A stretch of DNA of 56,027 nt, taken from contig JACZJI010000129.1 of NCBI GenBank assembly GCA_014860665.1, positions 1 through 56,027 of the forward strand, read 5' to 3'. The stretch comes from Bacteroidales bacterium. GTDB lineage: Bacteria; Bacteroidota; Bacteroidia; Bacteroidales; F082. This document shows positions 9,252 to 16,187 of this stretch, one piece after another (the first letter of the stretch is position 1; every line of letters starts with the position of its first letter). The position numbers and the translations under genes are program-made. The notes under the pieces are model-generated. The model worked only from the letters and a program-made list of their open reading frames with translations, was not told the DNA's origin and did not search any database.

Positions 9252-10492
9252 AACTTCTTAAGAAAATAAACCGCTATTATATTCTTAGTTCTATCATTGT
9301 TTTCGCGTTCGGATTACTGGCTTTGTATATTACCATCAACAGCATTGCCGCTTCTGATGCTACCGAAGGTCTTGAAGCAAGCGCAAACAGGATTGTGACG
9401 CAGATTGAAAAAGAAAAACCGGTTTCCAACCTCTACCCTATTATTGAAATAAACTCCGACAACGAAATTAGAACTACTGTCCTTAAAGACACTTCTATTT
9501 ACGATCCTGTCGTAGGAGAAACTGAATTATTTAAGGAGCTAAATATATGGAAAAGTATTCACGGGAAAATTTATCACATCACTGTTCGTGCCCTTACTGT
9601 TGAAAAAACTGATGTGGTCATGAGTGTCTTTCTGGCCACAGCCGTCCTGTTGTTGTTACTGGTCACCGTTTTGTATTTCATAAACAAAAAAACAGCTTCT
9701 GCTATCTGGAAACCTTTTTACATCAATTTGGAAAAGCTTAAATCCTTTTCATTGCAAGACAAGGAAAGATTCTCGCTGAACGAAACTCCTATTGCTGAAT
9801 TTAATGAACTCAATCAAAGTATCAACAAGCTTACCGACAAGGTTAAATCTGATTATAACAGTCTGAAAGAATTTACTGAAAATGCTTCGCACGAACTGCA
9901 AACTCCTTTGGCGGTGATACAGGCAAAAACCGAAAACATGCTGAATAGCGAAAACCTGACTAAAGAACAAGTTACCACGCTCAATTCAGTTCTGGAAAGC
10001 ATTTCAAAACTGGAAAAACTGAATAGCACTCTGTTATTGATGACAAAAATTGAAAATGAGCAGTTCTCGGGACAGGAAACCATTTCTTTTATGAATCTCA
10101 TCCGTGAAAATCTGGATTCCATGAAAGAACTTTTCGAAATGCGTGGAATTAAACCCACATTAAATCTAAAAGAGGATTTTACTTTTAATATGAATGCTTC
10201 CCTGGCCCAAATCATGGTAATTAACTTATTGAAAAATGCTTTGGTTCATACTGATGAAAAAGGCGATGTGGAGATTGAAATAACAAAAAACCAGGTCGTT
10301 TTTTCCAATTTTGGGAAAGAGATCCTGAAAAACAGCGATAAAATCTTCGAACGCTTTTATAAAGAAACCGCAAACAAGAAATCCACAGGACTGGGACTTT
10401 CATTAGTCAGTAAAATCTGTGAAGTAAGTAAGTTAGAAATTAGTTATTCATTTTCAGCCAGCAGACATTGTTTCTCTATAAGTAAGAAATGA
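9248..10492 (+). CDS. Membrane sensor histidine kinase, partner of the OmpR-type regulator
   Basis: 414 residues. TM1 is at about 10-32, followed by a short periplasmic loop of about 95 residues, TM2 at about 125-146, a linker in place of a canonical HAMP, HisKA with His215 in ENASHELQTPLAV, and HATPase_c with NLLKNALVH (N box) and TGLGLSLV (G2). The F/G1 region is shortened and divergent (VVFSNFGKEI), as in several Bacteroidota kinases of this type. The 4-nt ATGA overlap with the regulator indicates translational coupling. The ligand is unknown; the small periplasmic loop suggests envelope sensing or a partner protein. Confidence 0.9.
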   Translation: MKLLKKINRYYILSSIIVFAFGLLALYITINSIAASDATEGLEASANRIVTQIEKEKPVSNLYPIIEINSDNEIRTTVLKDTSIYDPVVGETELFKELNIWKSIHGKIYHITVRALTVEKTDVVMSVFLATAVLLLLLVTVLYFINKKTASAIWKPFYINLEKLKSFSLQDKERFSLNETPIAEFNELNQSINKLTDKVKSDYNSLKEFTENASHELQTPLAVIQAKTENMLNSENLTKEQVTTLNSVLESISKLEKLNSTLLLMTKIENEQFSGQETISFMNLIRENLDSMKELFEMRGIKPTLNLKEDFTFNMNASLAQIMVINLLKNALVHTDEKGDVEIEITKNQVVFSNFGKEILKNSDKIFERFYKETANKKSTGLGLSLVSKICEVSKLEISYSFSASRHCFSISKK

Positions 10493-10586
10493 ATCATCGC
10501 ATACACTGAAAACCAATTAATAAATCACTTGAAACACATATAAAATTGAGAAGATTCCGTTATTTAGAATTTAATTTAAGAAATAT

Positions 10587-10620
10587 TTTGTTTGATGTAA
10601 TTCAGTGTTAATTACTTTTG
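10587..10620 (+). promoter_or_regulatory. Promoter: -33 TTTG, 18-bp spacer, -7 TACTTTTG
   Basis: Two overlapping TTTG elements (10587-10594) stand 18 bp before TACTTTTG (10613-10620), close to the Bacteroidota consensus. The predicted start near 10625 leaves a leader of about 165 nt before the gene at 10790. No other gene is visible in 10493-10789. Confidence 0.5.
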
Positions 10621-10789
10621 CGCCGATCAGTGTGAAATTGCCAACTAAGCAGTTTAAAATTTCAAAAAAGACTACTTTGGCAGGCAATTTGCAGGCAAAT
10701 ACAACTTTTTGTTTACAAAATAGTATATATTTGAATCTTTTAGCACTGATTCAACTATCAGCAGGTAAAAGGGATAAAGGAGATAAAAC

Positions 10790-11317
10790 ATGATTCAAGA
10801 AATAAACCCGCAATATCAGGCGGACCCAAGCTTCTTGCACAATCCTGACGGTGACAAACTGCCTTTTGTCACAAAGTGGAATCAATTGGAAGCTTATATT
10901 GAAAGAGCTCTTTCTAATAAAAATAAAACATTAAACGCTATTGACATTTTGCTGCAGGTGAGCCGAATGCTGGCAAACCACAGCGAGCTCCATTATACCA
11001 ATTATAATGGGGACCAGGAAGAGCTGAAAAAGATATACGACGAAGATTTACAAAAACGAATTGATTTTGCCAGCGAAAAAATCGGTGTCAATTTCGAACA
11101 GGGACAACAACAAAATATCTACCGGCAGGACATCAGCCGCGAATTTGTTGCACGCAGCTATGCAAGGAGGATGATTGATTTACACAATCCAAAAATCTAT
11201 CCTCCCCAGAAGCTTAACTACAAAACGATTTATCATTTTATGTTTGAAGACTTCCTTTTGGGAATTACCAACCAAAACGGATTAAAATACTTACAGGCAA
11301 GCTATCAGGTGGCCTGA
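10790..11317 (+). CDS. Unrecognised 175-residue soluble protein
   Basis: I do not recognise the family. The product has no signal peptide or membrane segment and is mixed in charge, with predicted helices around 27-63 (EAYIERALSNKNKTLNAIDILLQ) and an aromatic C-terminal half (YARRMIDLHNPKIYPPQKLNYKTIYHFMFEDFLLG). There are no cysteines. Unlike most genes here it has a strong Shine-Dalgarno (AAGGAG eight bases before the ATG). A separate promoter with a long leader suggests its own control. It converges on two other unrecognised genes on the opposite strand. The reading frame, RBS and promoter make it a real gene. Confidence 0.7.
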   Translation: MIQEINPQYQADPSFLHNPDGDKLPFVTKWNQLEAYIERALSNKNKTLNAIDILLQVSRMLANHSELHYTNYNGDQEELKKIYDEDLQKRIDFASEKIGVNFEQGQQQNIYRQDISREFVARSYARRMIDLHNPKIYPPQKLNYKTIYHFMFEDFLLGITNQNGLKYLQASYQVA

Positions 11318-11366
11318 TTGATGGTAGAGATTGAAGCAGATTGATAAGTTTGATGCTACGCTGATA

Positions 11367-11951
11367 CTATTCATCCTCTACAATACCATCCATAATTTGA
11401 TAGCATTCATCCACGAATGGATGTGCAGTTATATAATACACATGACTGTCAAGCTCTCTTAGGTAATCGGCCTCCAACTCCAGGATGTCATCCAAATAAT
11501 GATCCGTCAACGCTTTTTTCATCAGACGATGAGTTTCGAATAAAAAACCATCGCGTTGTTGCTCCCATTCAAAATCTTCCCAGTGGATTTGCTCCAGGTA
11601 TTCGTGGTCTTCTTCCGGATAATCTTTTTTTCTCTCATAAAGTTTCATTTCCGCTTCCTCCCTGGTTTCCGGCTTCGGCACAGGGTATTTATTTCCCACA
11701 GGTTTTCCTTTTTCACAATCATCCGACAGGGTATAGAGTAACTGGATCACTTCTTCGACAGCTTCCTCTGTTATTTCCTTAATTTTATCTATCGTAGCGC
11801 TGCGGCTCGACTGCCATTCGGGGTACCAGTGGTACACATGTTCCATTAAATCGGCGGTTAACTGCCTGGAATAAGGGCGAAATTTTCGTTCGCCCTCTTT
11901 TAGCGCTTCGTCGAATCGTCGCAGTGCGTCAAATGAATCTCCCTTTGCCAT
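11367..11951 (-). CDS. Unrecognised acidic helical protein, 194 residues
   Basis: A highly charged, Glu/Asp-rich soluble protein with long predicted helices and no cysteine pair, signal peptide or membrane segment. Notable stretches are ATIDKIKEITEEAVEEVIQL and a tyrosine/tryptophan-rich centre (EDHEYLEQIHWEDFEWEQQ). The family is not recognised. It lies 112 nt downstream of another unrecognised minus-strand gene, from which it is separated by a perfect hairpin, and it converges on the gene at 10790. Confidence 0.65.
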   Translation of the reverse strand: MAKGDSFDALRRFDEALKEGERKFRPYSRQLTADLMEHVYHWYPEWQSSRSATIDKIKEITEEAVEEVIQLLYTLSDDCEKGKPVGNKYPVPKPETREEAEMKLYERKKDYPEEDHEYLEQIHWEDFEWEQQRDGFLFETHRLMKKALTDHYLDDILELEADYLRELDSHVYYITAHPFVDECYQIMDGIVEDE

Positions 11952-12022
11952 AAGCTGGGTTTTGTGTATTAAAAAATTATTTTTCCCTTAGTCTCTCTTT
12001 AATACCTGATGTGGCAGCAACC

Positions 12023-12055
12023 ATCCCTGACAGGTTCTTTGAACCTGTCAGGGAT
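12023..12055. repeat. Perfect 15-bp inverted repeat with a 3-base loop
   Basis: ATCCCTGACAGGTTC (12023-12037), loop TTT, then the exact reverse complement (12041-12055). It lies just after the stop of the minus-strand gene at 12064 and could end its transcript, but no U-run follows on the minus strand, so it is more like a dispersed palindromic repeat than a classical intrinsic terminator. Confidence 0.7.
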
Positions 12056-12063
12056 AATATTTA

Positions 12064-12711
12064 TTAATAATCCACCACCATCCGTGCTTTCAGGTAGCCG
12101 TTGTAGAAAGTAGCGTCGCGACGTTTAAAGATCTTCATCAGGTTGTTGAGCTGGTTGTCCAGCAGGTTGCTTGCCTCGATAAACAATTCATCGAGTGTTT
12201 GCGTGGCTACGCCTGATTTAATCTGATATTCGCGGGGCTGTCCGTTGAGTTCCAGAAAGCGGTCGTAGTCGGCTTGCAGGCCGGTAATCTGTTCAGCCGT
12301 CAACCCATAATCTGCAATAAGTACCTCCTGATTTTGCGTAGCCGAATCGATGATCAGTTTCACGCGGCGCAACATGTCGTCGTATTTCATTTTAAACAAG
12401 GCAGAAGCACTGTCGGCCATGGTTTGCGCCAGTGTTTCGTCGCCGTTCATCAGGGCATACACTTCCACAATATCGTTCAGAATATCGGCTTTTTCGCTGA
12501 TGGTACGTTTCAGCTCAAGCTTAATTTTGCCAATGTTTACCTGTGCCTTCTGTTGTACTTCGGCAGCAGCATCAATTGAATGGCTTACATCGTTCAGTTT
12601 GTTTTTTACTTCGCCGATTTTGGCAATACTTTGCCATTTAGCAGCATTGTTGTCGAGGAAAGACAGGGTAGCTTCTACCATGTGTTTCCGGTTCATTTGA
12701 GATTGATTCAT
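12064..12711 (-). CDS. Unrecognised helical protein, 215 residues
   Basis: An all-helical soluble protein without signal peptide. Residues 45-80 look like a coiled coil (DAAAEVQQKAQVNIGKIKL, then a Lys/Glu-rich helix), and the C-terminus carries a conserved-looking motif (LMKIFKRRDATFYNGYLKAR). The DNA is noticeably GC-richer than that of the flanking kinases, which may reflect different ancestry or stronger codon selection. The 21-bp tandem repeat array sits directly upstream of its start (from about 70 bp out). Function unknown; I cannot assign a family with confidence. Confidence 0.7.
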   Translation of the reverse strand: MNQSQMNRKHMVEATLSFLDNNAAKWQSIAKIGEVKNKLNDVSHSIDAAAEVQQKAQVNIGKIKLELKRTISEKADILNDIVEVYALMNGDETLAQTMADSASALFKMKYDDMLRRVKLIIDSATQNQEVLIADYGLTAEQITGLQADYDRFLELNGQPREYQIKSGVATQTLDELFIEASNLLDNQLNNLMKIFKRRDATFYNGYLKARMVVDY

Positions 12712-12781
12712 AATTTAGATTTATAATTTTAAAAAATTGAGTTTCCCCTTTATTAATTACTACTTTGCCGTAATCGGCCCA

Positions 12782-13012
12782 TTGAGTGGCTTATTCCGTT
12801 CATCCGGCAGCTTGTTCTTTCCATTGAGCAGATTATTCGATCCGTTGAGAGGTTTATTCCATGCATCAAGCACTTTATTCGGTCCATTGAGCAGGTTATT
12901 CCGTCCATTGAGTGGTTTATTCGGTTCATTGAGCGAGTTATTCTTTCCATTGAGTGGTTTATTCCAAGCATCGAGAGGCATATTCTTTCCATTGAGCGGT
13001 TATTTCGGTGTA
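12782..13012. repeat. Array of eleven contiguous 21-bp tandem repeats
   Basis: The plus-strand unit is roughly TTGAGYGGKTTATTCCGTCCA. Eleven units are in perfect 21-bp register, with a degenerate twelfth at 12761-12781. Because 21 is a multiple of three, each frame gives a heptapeptide repeat: PLSGLFx and an IEx-rich helix on the plus strand, NKPLNGx and INHSMxR on the minus strand. Units 3-6 resemble units 8-11, which suggests a larger 105-bp duplication. No start codon with a recognisable RBS serves any of the frames. The array lies between divergent genes. It may be non-coding, the remains of a repeat protein, or a regulatory spacer. Confidence 0.85.
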
Positions 13013-13137
13013 AAAAGCAAGGGTTTGGTGATTACTTCGCCGCACAGTGGCACGACTTGCCGATGACCGTTGAGCCGGAATTTAATTTGAAACCGCATGA
13101 CCCATGTGTATTGGGTTCTCAGAAAGAGATGATTCAC
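13000..13137 (-). CDS. Possible short ORF (45 residues) abutting the repeat array
   Basis: A GTG-initiated minus-strand frame (13137 to the stop at 13000-13002) in a locally GC-richer patch encodes a basic, hydrophobic peptide with the stretches LRTQYTWVMRFQIKFRLNG and VVPLCGEVITKPLL. Its stop codon lies inside the last repeat unit, in register with the NKPLNGx frame, so two base changes would join it to the repeat ORF. It may be a broken 5' end of a repeat protein, or chance. No RBS is seen. Confidence 0.2.
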   Translation of the reverse strand: MNHLFLRTQYTWVMRFQIKFRLNGHRQVVPLCGEVITKPLLFTPK

Positions 13138-13254
13138 TATATTAACTGTTGGTTTGGCGATTCAAACTTACAAATAATTTTCTTTTTCTGACAACATAAA
13201 ATTTTCACATCTTCCAGTTATTCTTTTCTTACAATTTCCTTTAGATTCCGGTTC

Positions 13255-13262
13255 TACATTTG
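13255..13262 (+). promoter_or_regulatory. -7 box TACATTTG for the PepSY-like gene
   Basis: TAnnTTTG match 29 nt before the ATG; predicted start near 13267. Confidence 0.45.
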
Positions 13263-13291
13263 CTTCATTATTCATACAAAAATTATCACAC

Positions 13292-13741
13292 ATGAAGAAG
13301 AACGCATTTATCTTAGCTGCATTACTGATGACTTTCAGTTTTACCGCTTTCAGTCAGAGCCGTGTTCCGGCCGTAGTAAAAACCGCTTTCAGCAAGAAAT
13401 TCCCTGCCGTGAAAAAAGCACATTGGGCTATGGAAGGGAAAACAGAATGGGAAGCCGAATTTAAGATGAACGGAAAAGACATGTCGGCCAATTTCGACAT
13501 GCAGGGAAACTGGAAAGAAACCGAAACCACCTTAAAGGACACACGTCTTTCGACCCCGGTTATGGAAACATTGAGCAGCCAATTCCCCGGCTACACCGTA
13601 AATGATGTTTCATATACAGAAACACCAAAATACAGTGCCTATGAAATTGTGATTGAAAAGGGCAAAAGCAAGCTGGAAGTCACCATTGATAAGAAAGGCA
13701 CCCTGATCGGGAAGGAAAGTGCTACTGATGAAAATGATTAA
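13292..13741 (+). CDS. Exported PepSY-like protein
   Basis: 149 residues. A signal peptide (1-22, cleavage after AFS) is followed by two tandem PepSY-like repeats (about 24-80 and 85-145), each with a helix (VPAVVKTAFSKKFP; STPVMETLSSQFPG) and strands around a Trp- or Tyr-containing core (KKAHWAMEGKTEWEAEF; KYSAYEIVIEKG). This is the BLIP/PepSY-like fold common in Bacteroidota periplasmic proteins, often encoded near two-component or envelope-stress genes and presumed to bind peptides or modulate envelope proteins. It has its own promoter and a terminator-like hairpin, so it is separate from the efflux operon downstream. Confidence 0.85.
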   Translation: MKKNAFILAALLMTFSFTAFSQSRVPAVVKTAFSKKFPAVKKAHWAMEGKTEWEAEFKMNGKDMSANFDMQGNWKETETTLKDTRLSTPVMETLSSQFPGYTVNDVSYTETPKYSAYEIVIEKGKSKLEVTIDKKGTLIGKESATDEND

Positions 13742-13747
13742 ATTATT

Positions 13748-13780
13748 AAAGCGACTTAGATTGACTTTCGCTTTTTATTT
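13748..13780 (+). terminator. Terminator-like hairpin after the PepSY-like gene
   Basis: AAAGCGA (13748-13754) pairs with TCGCTTT (13768-13774) across a 13-nt loop and is followed by TTATTT. The stem is modest but well placed, starting six bases after the stop codon. Confidence 0.45.
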
Positions 13781-13846
13781 AACATGTTTTAACCCAATTT
13801 GCCCGGTAAGGGTTTGTGTTTCTTATATCCACTGAACCAAAAAAAC

Positions 13847-13854
13847 TATCTTTG
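13847..13854 (+). promoter_or_regulatory. -7 box TATCTTTG for the efflux operon
   Basis: TAnnTTTG match with a predicted start near 13859. This places the TTG at 13857 at or before the transcript start, so translation should begin at ATG 13899 or 13911. Confidence 0.5.
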
Positions 13855-13910
13855 TCTTGCCGTATTGTAAAGGCGACAGATATTCTGTTTCTTATCCAAT
13901 GTATTTATTA

Positions 13911-15242
13911 ATGAAAAAAAAAGCACCTTATTTCCCTGTAGGAGTAAGAAACATTTTAAAGAAGAAAACTGTTTGCACAGGATTTCTTCTTTTAATGTTA
14001 TTTATGGCTGCCCCAATATTAAAGGGACAAAACTTTTTACAGGAATATGTCGACAGTGCAAGGGTGAATAGCCCGGCCGTTGTTCAGCTTAAAAGGCAAA
14101 TTCAAATCCTGGAGCTGGAAAAGAAAAGCATAAAAGCAACCTACAAGGCTCCGAAGGGTTATCTGTCCTCGGAAGTGGATTTGACACCTTATTTTAATAA
14201 CAATGGTGAACTTTTTACCTCAAATCCCTCTTCCCAGGCTTATGGTTATGATGTTGCAATTGCCAACGGCGGACTTTATTCAGCTTTGATGAATGTTGAC
14301 GTGCCGTTGTTTGTAAATAAAACCACGGATAATGCCCTCAACTGGCAGGAACAGCAAATCAATGCACTGAAGATTCAATTGAAGAATTCAGATTTCACGT
14401 TGCAACAACAGGTTGCCGGTTTATTTTACGATGCATTAGGCGCCCAACTGGCCTATCATACGCAAAAGGAAACTGTAAAACTGGAAGCGCATGAGGTAAA
14501 TTTACTGGAGGTCCTTACACGGAAAGGGCTCTATAAAATTGTGGATTTCGAATTGTTGAAAACCAATCTGTCTTCTGATTCCATCAAACTCAAAGATATG
14601 GCTATCGCCTATCGCCTGCAGTTAATGCAGTTGAAAAGTTCCTGCGGAATCTCAGATTCTTCTTTAAACGAACTTCAAATGGAAAATCTGCAGCTCTCAT
14701 CGCCTGAGGAAAAAACTTCAGCGTTTCTGATGCCATATACAAACGACAGTCTGACCGCCATTGCCGAAAACCGGTTGTTCAACAATCGTTATGAGCCAAA
14801 CGTGACCTTCTATTCCAACGCCGGATTAAATGCCGTTCAGTTGCCCGGAATTCAGCATAATTTAGGATTGGGTCTTGGGCTCAGACTTACCTATACATTG
14901 TTTGACGGAAGACAAAAGCAGGTGAACAAGGCACAGAGCCTAATCCGCATCGATCAGGCTTCGCAGCTTAAAGATCTAAAATCAAAAGATATTCAACTGA
15001 AGAGGGCGCAATTGCTCAAAGCCATTGCGGAAGCAAAAAAGAATCTGCAGGAACAGGGAAAACTGAAAGAACAATATCAAAATCTGATTTCCCTTTACAA
15101 AGCCGAAGTTCAGAAAGGCCAGGTGTCGGTTACAGCTTTCCTGATGGCACTGAGAAATTACAACGACATGAAATTGTCTTACGGGCTGCAGCAGATTAGC
15201 CTGAATAAGTTGATCAATCAATATAATTACTGGAATCATTAA
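13911..15242 (+). CDS. TolC-family outer-membrane efflux channel
   Basis: About 443 residues from ATG 13911. The N-terminal signal region is a basic stretch followed by FLLLMLFMAAPILKG. The mature protein shows the long alternating helices and short beta segments of OEP/TolC proteins: an N-terminal helix (FLQEYVDSARVNSPAVVQL), a repeated helical hairpin and a C-terminal counterpart (QKGQVSVTAFLMALRNYNDMKLSY). It forms the outer-membrane duct of a tripartite pump. It is the first gene of a six-gene operon (12-nt gap to the adaptor) and the only TolC homologue in it, so both downstream pumps probably share it or the second recruits another channel. ATG 13899 is an alternative start. Confidence 0.85.
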   Translation: MKKKAPYFPVGVRNILKKKTVCTGFLLLMLFMAAPILKGQNFLQEYVDSARVNSPAVVQLKRQIQILELEKKSIKATYKAPKGYLSSEVDLTPYFNNNGELFTSNPSSQAYGYDVAIANGGLYSALMNVDVPLFVNKTTDNALNWQEQQINALKIQLKNSDFTLQQQVAGLFYDALGAQLAYHTQKETVKLEAHEVNLLEVLTRKGLYKIVDFELLKTNLSSDSIKLKDMAIAYRLQLMQLKSSCGISDSSLNELQMENLQLSSPEEKTSAFLMPYTNDSLTAIAENRLFNNRYEPNVTFYSNAGLNAVQLPGIQHNLGLGLGLRLTYTLFDGRQKQVNKAQSLIRIDQASQLKDLKSKDIQLKRAQLLKAIAEAKKNLQEQGKLKEQYQNLISLYKAEVQKGQVSVTAFLMALRNYNDMKLSYGLQQISLNKLINQYNYWNH

Positions 15243-15254
15243 GTTCACAGAACT

Positions 15255-16175
15255 ATGTTCAAATTCAAAATTCGGAATCTGGTATGGGTGCTTGTCATTG
15301 TATTGACCACCACTGCCTGCAAACAGAACAATAACAGTGAATCGGACACCAAACTTCCACTTCCAACGGTTAAAGTGGGAAGTCCGGTTGTGCAGGACAA
15401 AATAGTTTATGAACATTTCAGGGCAGTAAGTCGCTATCTTCAGGATGTGAATTTCAGGTCACGTACCGAAGGAGTGGTTACCAAAGTTTTTACACGCCCG
15501 GGCGATGAAATCAGAGTCGGACAACCGTTGTTCATTATTAAACCTGTTGAGTTGACAGCCCTTGAAAAATCAGGTTCTCTATCCAAGGGAATGTATAGCA
15601 GCAGCGACACTATTTATTCCGACCAGAATGCACTCACCAACATGGTTTCGGTGCAGGAAGGCGATTACGTACAACCCGGCAGTCTGCTGGCATCCGCCTT
15701 CAAAAAAAATTCGCTTGTCGCGATGACTTACATTCCGTTTAACAAAGTTCCTTCCATAAAGAAAAACACGCCTTGTTCAGTAATTATTCCAGGGCAAAAG
15801 CCGGTAGACAGTTATTTCAAAAGGCCCTTGTTTATTGCAGATACAGTCACACAAACACAGCCTTTTATTGTGCCTTTGCCTTCGAACCTTCAGCTTTCAG
15901 CAGGCATGAACCTGCAGGTAAGCTTTAAAGAAAGAGAAATTCATCAGGGTATTTTTGTCCCGCGAGACGCTGTTCTCACAAATGAAGAAGAAACCAGTTT
16001 CTGGCTGATGAAAATGACAAATGACACAACGGCTGTGAAAGTTCCCGTCACCGTAGGTTTGCTGAGTGAAAAAAACGTTGAGATTCTTTCCGGCGCTGTT
16101 AAACCCGGCGACAGGATTGTTACACAAGGCGCTTACGGACTTCCGGATACGGCTTATGTGAAAATTGTAAAATAA
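15255..16175 (+). CDS. Short RND periplasmic adaptor lipoprotein (first of two)
   Basis: 306 residues. A lipobox at Cys22 (LTTTAC) anchors it to a membrane. The lipoyl-like half-motifs (FRSRTEGVVTKVFTRPGDEI and MVSVQEGDYVQPGSLLA) frame only about 40 residues, so the long coiled-coil hairpin of AcrA-type adaptors is missing. Beta-barrel and membrane-proximal segments follow (IFVPRDAVLTNEEETSFWL; VGLLSEKNVEILSGAVKPGD; VTQGAYGLPDTAYVKI). It should link the following RND pump (12-nt gap) to an outer-membrane channel, but without a hairpin the contact with TolC must differ from AcrA. Confidence 0.85.
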   Translation: MFKFKIRNLVWVLVIVLTTTACKQNNNSESDTKLPLPTVKVGSPVVQDKIVYEHFRAVSRYLQDVNFRSRTEGVVTKVFTRPGDEIRVGQPLFIIKPVELTALEKSGSLSKGMYSSSDTIYSDQNALTNMVSVQEGDYVQPGSLLASAFKKNSLVAMTYIPFNKVPSIKKNTPCSVIIPGQKPVDSYFKRPLFIADTVTQTQPFIVPLPSNLQLSAGMNLQVSFKEREIHQGIFVPRDAVLTNEEETSFWLMKMTNDTTAVKVPVTVGLLSEKNVEILSGAVKPGDRIVTQGAYGLPDTAYVKIVK

Positions 16176-16187
16176 GAGGAAATTACA

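Noticed and set aside
10605..10793. 62-codon plus-strand ORF before the gene at 10790
   Set aside because: It starts with GTG inside the promoter, before the predicted transcript start, and has no RBS; treated as leader.
12782..13012. CRISPR array
   Set aside because: The units are contiguous with no spacers and vary along their length; there are no cas genes.
12737..13066. 109-codon plus-strand ORF across the 21-bp repeats as a real gene
   Set aside because: All heptad frames are by-products of the repeat; no RBS, and equally long frames are open on the other strand. Reported as a repeat.
13857..13910. Upstream TTG start for the TolC gene
   Set aside because: It lies at or before the predicted transcript start; ATG 13899 or 13911 gives a normal signal peptide.
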